From positions 1 through 10,823 of the forward strand of contig CAUUIA010000025.1 of NCBI GenBank assembly GCA_963545195.1: a stretch of 10,823 nucleotides of DNA. Reading direction: 5' to 3'. Each line of letters starts with the position of its first letter. The first letter of the stretch is position 1. This DNA is from CALISC01 sp963545195. GTDB taxonomy: Bacteria > Bacillota_I > Bacilli_A > Acholeplasmatales > Acholeplasmataceae. The notes beneath the pieces are model-generated. The model saw nothing but the letters and a program-made list of their open reading frames with translations, made no database searches and was not told where the DNA came from. The position numbers and the translations under genes are program-made. This document shows positions 1 through 7,123 of the stretch, in pieces.

Positions 1-293
1 CAGAACGTCACTCTATTTCTGCAGACGGGGTTTTTGTTCTTTTTGTCCCACTAAACTCATAAAATAAACTAAACGGCGATGTTTTAACCGCGACTCGTGG
101 CTTTATGTCTGTTTACGAAAACGAAAAAACAATTAAGACAATTGCCCAAAAAGCAACTGACTACCTAAATACTTTTTCAGCAGATGACAGGGAAGCGGCA
201 ACTAAAGCGTTAACCGAAATCACTCAAGAAATCATACAAACCGCGTTTGCCCGAGTTCCACAAGTTTTTGTTGAGTATTTAGTCGCAGACTAA
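1..293 (+). pseudogene. RNase J-like ribonuclease, C-terminal part, interrupted by in-frame TAA
   Basis: RNase J is a cytoplasmic metallo-beta-lactamase/beta-CASP ribonuclease (5'-3' exonuclease and endonuclease) acting in mRNA decay and rRNA maturation. The frame through codon 3-5 reads ERHSISADGVFVLFVPLNS, stops at TAA (60-62), and continues in the same frame as NKLNGDVLTATRGF, then MSVYENEK from 105 to a TAA at 291-293. This matches, from memory, the order of RNase J C-terminal landmarks: a hydrophobic 'DG-(I/V)-VVVV-x-(L/I)-(D/N)' strand, a K-rich turn, a 'T/S-RGF' motif followed by an acidic segment, then a helical domain ending in a short hydrophobic strand. Both sides align without a frame change, so one codon appears turned into a stop. 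The ATG at 105 opens a 62-codon frame but has no ribosome-binding site and lies inside the conserved region, so I do not treat it as an independent gene. The 5' part lies outside the window. A sequencing error or readthrough cannot be excluded. Family assignment fairly sure; pseudogene status uncertain. Confidence 0.65.
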
Positions 294-312
294 CTTTTTG
301 TTTTCTTTATTT
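279..312 (+). terminator. candidate intrinsic terminator after the RNase J frame
   Basis: A perfect 6-bp inverted repeat, TTAGTC (279-284) and GACTAA (288-293), is separated by a 3-base GCA loop. A T-rich run (CTTTTTGTTTTCTTT, 294-308) follows at once, which is the layout of a Rho-independent terminator. The 3' arm contains the TAA stop of the RNase J frame. The stem is short and holds only two G-C pairs, so it would be weak. It is the only such structure I found between genes here. ktrB begins three bases past the T-rich stretch. Confidence 0.35.
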
Positions 313-314
313 AA

Positions 315-1805
315 ATGACAAAACAAGTTAATAATTTTTTTAAATCACCAAAAGTCAAGGCTTCACTTGAGTTTTTCACCAAGTCTTATGCTCGTATGTT
401 TTTACTTATCTACTTGGTGTTTTCACTAATTGGCGCTTTAGCGCTAAAAATGCCGATAGCTTCTAAAACCCCGCTTAAGTTTGTAGACACTCTACTACTT
501 TCTGTCTCTGCCATGTCTACAACTGGACTTAGCTCCATAAACTTCGCAGACCTGACCTTATTTGGCCAAGTTGTTTTAATTTTAATTATGGAGTTTGGCG
601 GTATGGGGATATACATGCTCTTTGCTTTGTTTTTGACAAACTCAGGCAGCAAAATCGGAGTTGAGCAAAGAGTGTTTCTCGCAAACGAGCAAAATCTGCC
701 TTCACTTAGAGGAGTAATTCGCACCACTAAAAAGGTTTTCTATACTTTGGTTTTAATTCAGTTAATCGGCGTTATTTTTTGTACTTCCTACATTTACTTC
801 GCGATGCCTGAGTTTCAAGAAATTAGTTTCACAAAAGCGCTTTTTTACGGTGTATTTCTCTCAGTTTCTCTGTTCATGAACGCAGGGTTTGTACCACTTC
901 CTGTAGACTTTCCAACTTTACTTTTAAACGGCCACATTGTGTTTTTCATAGGTTGCGCATTTTTGATATTTTTAGGCGGTCTGGGATATATTCCCTTGAT
1001 TTCTTTAGCCGACTACATTAAAGCGAAGGTCAAAAAAACTGACTATAGGTTTTCTAAAATCGCCAAAATTTTGTTTTTTGCGCACGTTTTACTTTGGATT
1101 TTTGGCTTTGTGGTTTTAACTTCGCTTGAATTTAACTCACAGGCTCTCGCAAAACTAAATGGCCCGCAAAGACTAACTGCAACCTTTTTTACCTCAATTT
1201 CTGCGCGTTCTGCTGGCTTTAGCGTGATACCACAAGCCAGTCTTGCCAGAGAAGGCAGTATTATCGTAATGATTATCTTAATGTTTATTGGAGCCTCTCC
1301 AAACTCAGCCGGTGGTGGTGTTAGAACCACTACTGTTGTCTTAATAATTGCTGCAATTTTTAGCCACATCAAAGCAGAGTCTCAAACTAAACTTGGCAAA
1401 AAACTAGCATTTAAAGAAGAGACTGTCAAAAAAGCCTTTATTGTCGCAACAGCCGTTGCATTAGTTTTAATTATTTCCATTTTTGTCGTGGCTGTGTCTG
1501 AGCAAAACTACTTTGAAAGTCAACTTCAAATTGCAAAAGCCTCAGCACTTAAAGGCGAGCACTTCCAAGAGCCGCTTGCTTTTAGTTTAAAAGACATAGT
1601 CTTTGAGTTAGTCTCAGCATTTGGTTTAGTTGGATATTCTCGTGGCCTGACTTTTGGCACTAAACTACTTATTACAAAATGGGCAATTATCTTTATGATG
1701 TTTTTTGGCCGTGTCGGTCCGATTACCTTCCTGCGTGCATTTTCTTTTAAACAAAAAGTCACACAAACTTACAAAATTAGCGAAATTGACTTAATTATTA
1801 GTTAA
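315..1805 (+). CDS. ktrB: Potassium uptake protein, KtrB/TrkH family membrane subunit
   Basis: Membrane-embedded K+ (or Na+/K+) translocating subunit of a Ktr/Trk system, 496 aa, somewhat longer than B. subtilis KtrB. Its four pore-loop repeats each keep the filter glycine: STTGLS (G71), NAGF (G191), SAGF (G301) and FGLVGYS (G440). The intramembrane gating segment of the third repeat is clear at about 325-340 (FIGASPNSAGGGVRTTT). GRVGPITF at 465-472 is the usual C-terminal signature. Hydrophobic helices fill the rest, for example around 28-46, 84-108, 141-162, 207-230, 250-270, 314-326 and 373-395. The first 25 residues are polar. No ribosome-binding site precedes the ATG at 315, where the upstream bases are T-rich, but no better start exists. 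The regulatory partner KtrA/TrkA (RCK domain) is not in the window. ftsY follows after 19 bases. Family assignment is firm; KtrB rather than TrkH is inferred from the gating-loop form and the gene context. Confidence 0.93.
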   Translation: MTKQVNNFFKSPKVKASLEFFTKSYARMFLLIYLVFSLIGALALKMPIASKTPLKFVDTLLLSVSAMSTTGLSSINFADLTLFGQVVLILIMEFGGMGIYMLFALFLTNSGSKIGVEQRVFLANEQNLPSLRGVIRTTKKVFYTLVLIQLIGVIFCTSYIYFAMPEFQEISFTKALFYGVFLSVSLFMNAGFVPLPVDFPTLLLNGHIVFFIGCAFLIFLGGLGYIPLISLADYIKAKVKKTDYRFSKIAKILFFAHVLLWIFGFVVLTSLEFNSQALAKLNGPQRLTATFFTSISARSAGFSVIPQASLAREGSIIVMIILMFIGASPNSAGGGVRTTTVVLIIAAIFSHIKAESQTKLGKKLAFKEETVKKAFIVATAVALVLIISIFVVAVSEQNYFESQLQIAKASALKGEHFQEPLAFSLKDIVFELVSAFGLVGYSRGLTFGTKLLITKWAIIFMMFFGRVGPITFLRAFSFKQKVTQTYKISEIDLIIS

Positions 1806-1813
1806 AATAAATT

Positions 1814-1819
1814 AGAGGA
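1814..1819 (+). promoter_or_regulatory. ribosome-binding site of ftsY
   Basis: AGAGGA lies 5 bases before the ATG at 1825, in the 19-base gap after ktrB. It supports the chosen start and shows that Shine-Dalgarno initiation is used here, in contrast to ktrB. Confidence 0.7.
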
Positions 1820-1824
1820 TTGTT

Positions 1825-2802
1825 ATGGGAATTTTTTCAAAAATATTTGCAAAACTTAAAAAAAATAAACCACAACAACTTGGCTTTAGCAGTCAAGTTC
1901 GCTCAGTTTCTGGACTTGCTGATATTTTTTTAAACCTAGAAAACTTAACTTATCTTGATTTTATTGAACAACTTGAAGAAGTTTTAATAATGGCAGATTT
2001 TGGTGTGCAAACTACTTTAAAAGTACTAGAAACTTTTCAAAAAAGTGTAACTCACAAAAACTTTTTAAAAATTGATGAAACTAAAGAAAAACTACTGGAA
2101 GCAATTTACTCAGTTTACGAAAATCAAAGTGCCGATGCGAATAATTCTTTAGCTAAAGAAAACCTACTGACTGCCTACATGTTTGTCGGAGTAAATGGCT
2201 CTGGCAAAACTACTACTATCGCAAAACTTGCTGCTAGATTGAAAAAACAAGGTGAAAGAGTACTATTGATTGCAGCCGATACCTTTAGAGCAGGTGCGGT
2301 CGACCAATTAGTTGAATGGGGTAAACGCCTAGACATAGACGTATTTTCAAACCCTAACACTAAAGACGCAGGATCGGTTTGTTTTGACGGTCTTGAAAAA
2401 GCAATTAAAGAAGAATATACCTATTGCTTAATTGACACCGCAGGACGTCTGCAAAACAAACAAAATCTAATGGCCGAACTTGCCAAAATTAAAAAGATAG
2501 TTGTCAAAAAACTAGGAAAAGAACTAAGCGAAACTATTTTGGTAGTAGACGCAAACCTGGGTCAAAACTCATTTGAACAGGCTAAATCCTTTAAAGAGAT
2601 CACAGAAATTTCAGCGCTGGCTTTAACAAAAATGGATGGAACTGCTAAAGGCGGTATCATTTTTAGAATTAAAAGTGAACTAGGTATTCCAACTAAACTG
2701 ATTGGAGTTGGCGAAAAGGAAAGCGACCTTTTAGACTTTGAACTTGAGCGTTATATGTCCGTTGTTTTTCAGGAACTTTTTTCAAATGAAACCGCTTGCT
2801 AG
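1825..2802 (+). CDS. ftsY: Signal recognition particle receptor FtsY
   Basis: SRP-receptor GTPase that docks the Ffh-4.5S RNA-ribosome complex at the membrane and hands the nascent chain to the Sec translocon. The protein is 325 aa. A short basic amphipathic N-terminus (MGIFSKIFAKLKKNK) replaces the long acidic A domain of E. coli FtsY and probably serves as the membrane anchor. The helical N domain spans about 30-110. The G domain follows: P-loop GVNGSGKTTTIAKLA (122-136), DTFRAGAVDQL (152-162), DTAGR (204-208), VVDANLGQNS (240-249), TKMDG (268-272) and the closing GVGEKESDLLDF (295-306). These are canonical; the usual DTFRAAAVEQL has a Gly in the middle. It is followed by ylxM, whose start overlaps its end by 17 bases, and then ffh, so receptor, accessory factor and SRP GTPase are encoded together. 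Identification is firm. Confidence 0.97.
   Translation: MGIFSKIFAKLKKNKPQQLGFSSQVRSVSGLADIFLNLENLTYLDFIEQLEEVLIMADFGVQTTLKVLETFQKSVTHKNFLKIDETKEKLLEAIYSVYENQSADANNSLAKENLLTAYMFVGVNGSGKTTTIAKLAARLKKQGERVLLIAADTFRAGAVDQLVEWGKRLDIDVFSNPNTKDAGSVCFDGLEKAIKEEYTYCLIDTAGRLQNKQNLMAELAKIKKIVVKKLGKELSETILVVDANLGQNSFEQAKSFKEITEISALALTKMDGTAKGGIIFRIKSELGIPTKLIGVGEKESDLLDFELERYMSVVFQELFSNETAC
2771..2776 (+). promoter_or_regulatory. ribosome-binding site that sets the ylxM start
   Basis: AGGAAC inside the end of ftsY lies about 10 bases before ATG 2786. It favours this ATG over the in-frame TTG at 2738, which would add 16 hydrophobic residues not expected in the family. Confidence 0.5.
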
Positions 2803-3106
2803 TAAAGAACATTTAATTTCACTTTACTTAACTTACTCAGCCCTGCTTACCAAAACTCAGGCAGATTACTTTCATGCACACTACTTTTTAGACTATTCTC
2901 TCGCTGAAATTGCCGAAAACTCAAAAATTTCTAAAAATGCTGTCTTTCTTTCACTTAAACAAACCGAGCGTAAGTTAATTGATTTTGATGAAAAATTAGG
3001 TTTGGTCAAAAAAGCCGAAAAACGCATAGGCAAACTCAAAGAAATTGCAAAAAAATACAATATTCCACTCAGTGAACTGATAGAAGAGACAATTGATGAG
3101 GTTTAG
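2786..3106 (+). CDS. ylxM: SRP-associated helix-turn-helix protein YlxM (UPF0122 family)
   Basis: A 106-aa DNA-binding-like protein almost always encoded next to ffh or ftsY in Bacillota and Mollicutes. In streptococci it is reported to modulate SRP GTPase activity; its role here is inferred from family and position. The N-terminal half shows the sigma-like HTH pattern of the family: TKTQADYF (23-30), the helix with FLDYSLAEIAE (34-44), the recognition-helix segment SKNAVFLSLKQTERKL (49-64) and then FDEKLGLVKK (67-76). A lysine-rich C-terminal helix and an acidic tail follow. Two cues choose the start at ATG 2786: a ribosome-binding site at 2771-2776, and a reading that begins just before the conserved region. 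The frame opens earlier at a TTG (2738), but that extension is only ftsY read in another frame. ffh starts 2 bases after its stop. Confidence 0.88.
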   Translation: MKPLASKEHLISLYLTYSALLTKTQADYFHAHYFLDYSLAEIAENSKISKNAVFLSLKQTERKLIDFDEKLGLVKKAEKRIGKLKEIAKKYNIPLSELIEETIDEV

Positions 3107-3108
3107 TT

Positions 3109-4542
3109 ATGTCACTTGCAGATAAAATACAAATGGCCCTGCGTAAAGTAACTGGCACTGCTAAGTTATACGAGGGTGATATTGAAAAAATGATGAAAGA
3201 AATTAGGCTTTCTTTATTGGAAGCCGACGTTTCTTATGTAGTTGTAAAGAAATTAAGCACTGCAATTAAAGAAACAGCCTTGGGTCAAAAAATCTTAAAA
3301 GGCCTAAATCCAGGTGAGCAAGTTCTAAAAGTTGTCAAAGACGAGCTGACCCAAATCATGGGCACAAACCCACGACTACTTGAGTTTACCGCTAACCCTA
3401 CTTTGATAATGCTAGCAGGTCTGCAAGGTTCTGGTAAAACCACAACTTGTGCTAAAATCGCTAATCTTGTTAAAACCAAAGAAGGTAAAAACCCACTGTT
3501 AGTAGCCTGCGATATCTACAGACCGGCTGCCATTGAACAACTTAAAACACTAGGCTCTTCAATTGGCGTTAAAGTGTTTGAAAAAGGCTTAACTGACCCG
3601 CTTTCAACAATTAAAGAAGCACTTGCTTACGCAAAAGAAAATCTGCACGATGTTGTGATTATAGACACCGCTGGTCGTCTGCAAATAGACGATGTGCTAA
3701 TGCAGGAACTAAAGTCAATTCAAAGTAATTTTAAAATTAACGAAACCATATTGACGCTAGACTCAATGGCCGGCCAAGAGGCTGCAAATGTTGCTAAAAC
3801 CTTCATGGAAAATATTTTTGTCCAAGGTGTGGTTTTAACTAAAATTGACGGAGACTCCAGAGGTGGTGCTGTGCTTTCGGTTAAAGCCGAGTCTGGTGTG
3901 CCTATCATGTTTCAAACTTTTGGCGAAAAAATTGATGACATTGAAGTATTTCACCCAGAGCGAATTGCTAACCGTATTCTTGGGATGGGCGACCTGCTTA
4001 CCTTAATTGAAAAAGCCGAAGAAAGTTTTGAAGAAAAAGAGTCAAAAAAACTAATTGATAAAATTAAAAACAACACTTTTGATTACAACGACTTACTTAA
4101 ACAATTTAAGTCTATGAAAAAAATGGGATCAATCGCCAAAATTTTTTCATTTATCCCAGGACTTTCGCAAATCAAAAAAGCCTTGAGCGAAATAGACGAT
4201 GCTACTTTTTATAAATACGAACACATTATTCAGTCTATGACTAAGCAAGAGCGCAAAGACCCTGACTTAATAGCCTACTCAGATACTCGTCGTATGCGAA
4301 TTGCCAAGGGTTGCGGGATGCCAACTCGCGAAGTTCGCAAACTAGAGCAGGCTTTTTCTAAACAAAAGCAAATGATGAGACAAATTTTTGCAAATAATCT
4401 AGACTTTGACTTAAACGAACCACCAAAAGAAGATGAACTTGCTAAAATGTTTGAAGAACTGCAAAGCAAACTACTAAACGGCCAAAGCCAAGGGCAGACA
4501 AAAAAAGGCAAAGGCAAAAACAAACAAAGAAGGTGGTTTTAA
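3109..4542 (+). CDS. ffh: Signal recognition particle protein Ffh (SRP54)
   Basis: GTPase subunit of the SRP. It binds 4.5S/scRNA and signal sequences and pairs with FtsY. The protein is 477 aa, slightly longer than the usual ~450. The N domain spans about 1-90. G-domain motifs are GLQGSGKTTTCAKIA (104-118), CDIYRPAAIEQL (134-145), DTAGRLQIDD (186-195), DSMAGQEAANVAKTF (218-232), TKIDGDSRGG (244-253) and FGEKIDDIEVFHPER (271-285). The methionine-rich M domain includes the finger-loop region near 330-352 (MKKMGSIAKIFSFIPG) and the RNA-binding motif TRRMRIAKGCGMPTREV (393-409), with Cys402 where Ser is common. Met-rich stretches follow at 420-424. A C-terminal tail of about 25 residues is very basic and ends RRWF. 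GAGG at 3098-3101 lies 7 bases before the ATG and supports the start. No 4.5S RNA gene fits nearby. Confidence 0.97.
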   Translation: MSLADKIQMALRKVTGTAKLYEGDIEKMMKEIRLSLLEADVSYVVVKKLSTAIKETALGQKILKGLNPGEQVLKVVKDELTQIMGTNPRLLEFTANPTLIMLAGLQGSGKTTTCAKIANLVKTKEGKNPLLVACDIYRPAAIEQLKTLGSSIGVKVFEKGLTDPLSTIKEALAYAKENLHDVVIIDTAGRLQIDDVLMQELKSIQSNFKINETILTLDSMAGQEAANVAKTFMENIFVQGVVLTKIDGDSRGGAVLSVKAESGVPIMFQTFGEKIDDIEVFHPERIANRILGMGDLLTLIEKAEESFEEKESKKLIDKIKNNTFDYNDLLKQFKSMKKMGSIAKIFSFIPGLSQIKKALSEIDDATFYKYEHIIQSMTKQERKDPDLIAYSDTRRMRIAKGCGMPTREVRKLEQAFSKQKQMMRQIFANNLDFDLNEPPKEDELAKMFEELQSKLLNGQSQGQTKKGKGKNKQRRWF

Positions 4543-4548
4543 CTTACT

Positions 4549-7122
4549 ATGTCTAGACTAATTTTAGTAGACGGAAACTCACTTATCTTTAGAGCCTATC
4601 ACGCAACTGCGTATACTGGCGAGATTTTGAGAACCTCAAAAGGTGTGCCAACCAATGCTTTGCTTGCGTTTATCAATATGTTTAAAAAAATTCTTGCCAA
4701 AAAACCCACACACATCGCAGTTACCTTTGACTTAAAAGAGCCAACTTTTAGACACAAAGTATACGCAGACTACAAAGCAGGCAGAAAAGCCGGAGACCCT
4801 GAACTTTTTCAGCAGTTTGACTCAATTAAAAGATATCTTGCTCTGCAAGGTGTTGCTTGTCTTGAAAAGTCCGGATATGAGTCTGACGATATAATTGGCT
4901 CAATTTCTAAAAACTCACCTGAAATTGACGAAGTGATAATTTATTCGTCTGACCGTGATTTACTGCAGCTGGTTGACAAAAAAACCACCGTTGCTTTAAT
5001 TAAAAAAGGAATGGGGGAAATTATTGAGCATACTCCTGAAGTTATATTTACAGAATATGGCCTAGAACCCCTTCAGTTAATTGACCTAAAAGCACTGCAA
5101 GGAGATACTTCTGACAATATCAAAGGAGTTGCCGGAATTGGAAAAGTCACTGCACTCAAGCTAATTCAAACATACGGCTCTGTTACTAATTTATACGCTC
5201 ACATTTCTGAGTTAAAAGGAGCGCAAAAAACTAAGTTAGAAGTGGGCAAAGCAGACGCTGAACTTTCTTATTTTCTTGGAAAAATTTACACCGATAAGTT
5301 ATTTTCAGTTGAAGTAACTCAAAAACAACTAGCAGACGAAGCAGGCTTGCAAAACTTTTTTCGTGAGTTTGAGTTAAATCAACTCTACAGAGAAAAAGCA
5401 GTTTCAAATAATACAAGCACAACTATTCAAAGTTTTCAGTATGCAACTGAAGAAAAAGAAATCGCTGAGTTTTTAAAAACACCTGTTACTTTATTTGCTG
5501 AATACACAGAAGAAGATGAACTTATTCACTTGGCTTTGTTTAACAAAACAAGCTACCTGTTTTTAAAAAAAGAACAAGTGTTTTCTAGTCCTGCGTTTTT
5601 GACATTTTTAAAAAGCGAAACCAAAACTATTGTCTTTAACTTAAAAAGATTTATCAAAGTTTTACTTAAAAACCAAATTGAGTTTAATTTTGCTAAGTTT
5701 GACTGCGCACTTTTACTTGCCTACTGCAAGGACGCAGAAAGTGGCACACAATACTTTAATTATCTGGGAAACTTGGAGTTTGACGACTTAATTGAAATTC
5801 CAAAAGCCTATGAAACTAAGTCTAGCACAGACCTTGACCTAAACATTCTTAGTAAAAAAGTTAAATTAACAGATTTAGCCTTTACTAATTTGCAAATTGA
5901 ACTTAAAGACACAAAAAGATATGAACTATACCACTCTATTGAACTTCCTCTTTCTTTGGTTCTCGCAAAAATGGAAAACACAGGGGTACTCATAGACACT
6001 GCTTACTTAAAAGAACTTAAAGCAGAGTTTGAAGTTAAGTTAGTGGAACTAAAAGCAGAAATTAACCGACTTGCAGGATACGATTTAAACCCACTTAGTC
6101 CAAAACAAATTGCTAAATTGTTATACGAAGACTTAGGCCTAAAACAAACTAAAAAAACCGCAAAAGGAGCTGCTTCTACAGACTCAGAAACTTTGACTGA
6201 GTACTCAGAAGTTTATCCTATTGTTAAACTTATTTTAGAGTACCGAACATACGCCAAAATCTTGCAAACTTACGTAGTTGGACTGCTTGAATCTGTAGAT
6301 AACGAAAATATTGTGCATACAACTTACAACCAAACTCAAACTGCAACAGGACGCTTAAGTTCCTTTAATCCAAACTTACAAAACATCCCTGCGCACTCAG
6401 AACTCGGAACTAAAATCAAAAACGCTTTTGTTGTCAGAACTGGTTTTTCTTTCCTTTCTCTAGACTACTCACAAATTGAGCTAAGAGTTTTAGCCACAAT
6501 ATCTAAAGACAAAAATATGCTTACAGACTTTTCTTTAAATAAAGACATCCACACTGCGACCGCGATGCGTATTTTTAACACTAAAGATATAGACAAAGAA
6601 CAAAGACACAAAGCCAAAGCAATTAACTTTGGACTAATTTATGGAATGTCTGCATATGGTCTAAGCAAAGCACTTTCTTTAGACATCAAAACAGCAGATC
6701 AGTACATTAAAACTTACTTTGCTGCCTACCCTGAAGTCTTGCCACTGCAAGAAAATCAAATTCAAGACACTAAAACTAACGGATTTACTGAGACTTTATT
6801 TGGCCGAAGACGTTATTTAGATCCAGAAACTCTTTATTTTCGTCGCAACCCAAAACTTTTTGAAAGACTTGCGGTTAACTCACCAATTCAGGGAACTGCT
6901 GCCGATATTTTAAAAATATCTATGCTAAAAATCAGTAAGTTTTTAAAAGACCAGCAAGCCGAGAGCAGAATGCTTATGCAAATTCACGATGAGTTGATTT
7001 TTGAAATTAAAGAAGGTGAAGAACATTTAATTCCTGAAATTAAAAAAATCATGACTGATTTTGATTTAAATGTGCCGCTAGTTGTTAGCGAAAGCAGCGC
7101 AAAACGCTGGATAGAGGTGTAA
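4549..7122 (+). CDS. polA: DNA polymerase I
   Basis: Repair and Okazaki-fragment-maturing polymerase, full-length at 857 aa. The 5' nuclease domain (1 to about 290) has all expected acidic residues: D8, D61 (TFDLKEPTFRH), ESDD 111-114, SSDRD 133-137 and GDTSDN 185-190, followed by the helix-hairpin-helix GVAGIGKVTA (193-202). The central 3'-5' exonuclease fold (about 300-460) looks inactive. Where DxE is expected the sequence has FAEYTEED (316-323), and the NLKYD-type motif reads NLKRF (364-368). The polymerase domain (about 465-857) keeps SATGRL-like TATGRLSSFNPNLQNIP (598-614), motif A DYSQIELR (639-646), the O-helix RxxxKxxxF...Y (R686, K690, F694, Y698) and catalytic HDE (813-815). Phe694 is the residue that disfavours dideoxynucleotides in family A enzymes. 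AAGGTGG (4530-4536) inside ffh's end is its likely ribosome-binding site, with wide spacing. mutM begins one base after its stop. Confidence 0.97.
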   Translation: MSRLILVDGNSLIFRAYHATAYTGEILRTSKGVPTNALLAFINMFKKILAKKPTHIAVTFDLKEPTFRHKVYADYKAGRKAGDPELFQQFDSIKRYLALQGVACLEKSGYESDDIIGSISKNSPEIDEVIIYSSDRDLLQLVDKKTTVALIKKGMGEIIEHTPEVIFTEYGLEPLQLIDLKALQGDTSDNIKGVAGIGKVTALKLIQTYGSVTNLYAHISELKGAQKTKLEVGKADAELSYFLGKIYTDKLFSVEVTQKQLADEAGLQNFFREFELNQLYREKAVSNNTSTTIQSFQYATEEKEIAEFLKTPVTLFAEYTEEDELIHLALFNKTSYLFLKKEQVFSSPAFLTFLKSETKTIVFNLKRFIKVLLKNQIEFNFAKFDCALLLAYCKDAESGTQYFNYLGNLEFDDLIEIPKAYETKSSTDLDLNILSKKVKLTDLAFTNLQIELKDTKRYELYHSIELPLSLVLAKMENTGVLIDTAYLKELKAEFEVKLVELKAEINRLAGYDLNPLSPKQIAKLLYEDLGLKQTKKTAKGAASTDSETLTEYSEVYPIVKLILEYRTYAKILQTYVVGLLESVDNENIVHTTYNQTQTATGRLSSFNPNLQNIPAHSELGTKIKNAFVVRTGFSFLSLDYSQIELRVLATISKDKNMLTDFSLNKDIHTATAMRIFNTKDIDKEQRHKAKAINFGLIYGMSAYGLSKALSLDIKTADQYIKTYFAAYPEVLPLQENQIQDTKTNGFTETLFGRRRYLDPETLYFRRNPKLFERLAVNSPIQGTAADILKISMLKISKFLKDQQAESRMLMQIHDELIFEIKEGEEHLIPEIKKIMTDFDLNVPLVVSESSAKRWIEV
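7113..7119 (+). promoter_or_regulatory. ribosome-binding site supporting the TTG start of mutM
   Basis: AGAGGTG in the last codons of polA stands 4 bases before TTG 7124. Together with the obligatory N-terminal Pro-Glu of the enzyme, it fixes the non-ATG start. Confidence 0.6.
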
Positions 7123-7123
7123 A

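Noticed and set aside
105..293. 62-codon ORF from ATG 105 as a separate small gene
   Set aside because: It has no ribosome-binding site, and the same frame upstream of the ATG already reads as RNase J, so it is the downstream remnant of that frame.
410..1762. Reverse-strand open frames opposite ktrB (410-727, 1043-1372, 1526-1762)
   Set aside because: They are antisense shadows of a strongly conserved gene, with no family resemblance and no start signals of their own.
1795..1824. Terminator or promoter between ktrB and ftsY
   Set aside because: Only a short AT-rich TTAA...TTAA repeat is present, with no GC stem or T tract; the 19-base gap holds just the ftsY ribosome-binding site.
2738..2785. 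N-terminal extension of YlxM from a TTG
   Set aside because: It is ftsY read out of frame, gives an atypical hydrophobic start, and a better ATG with a ribosome-binding site lies at 2786.
3107..4548. Possible 4.5S/scRNA gene next to ffh
   Set aside because: The gaps around ffh are 2 and 6 bases, with no room for an SRP RNA.
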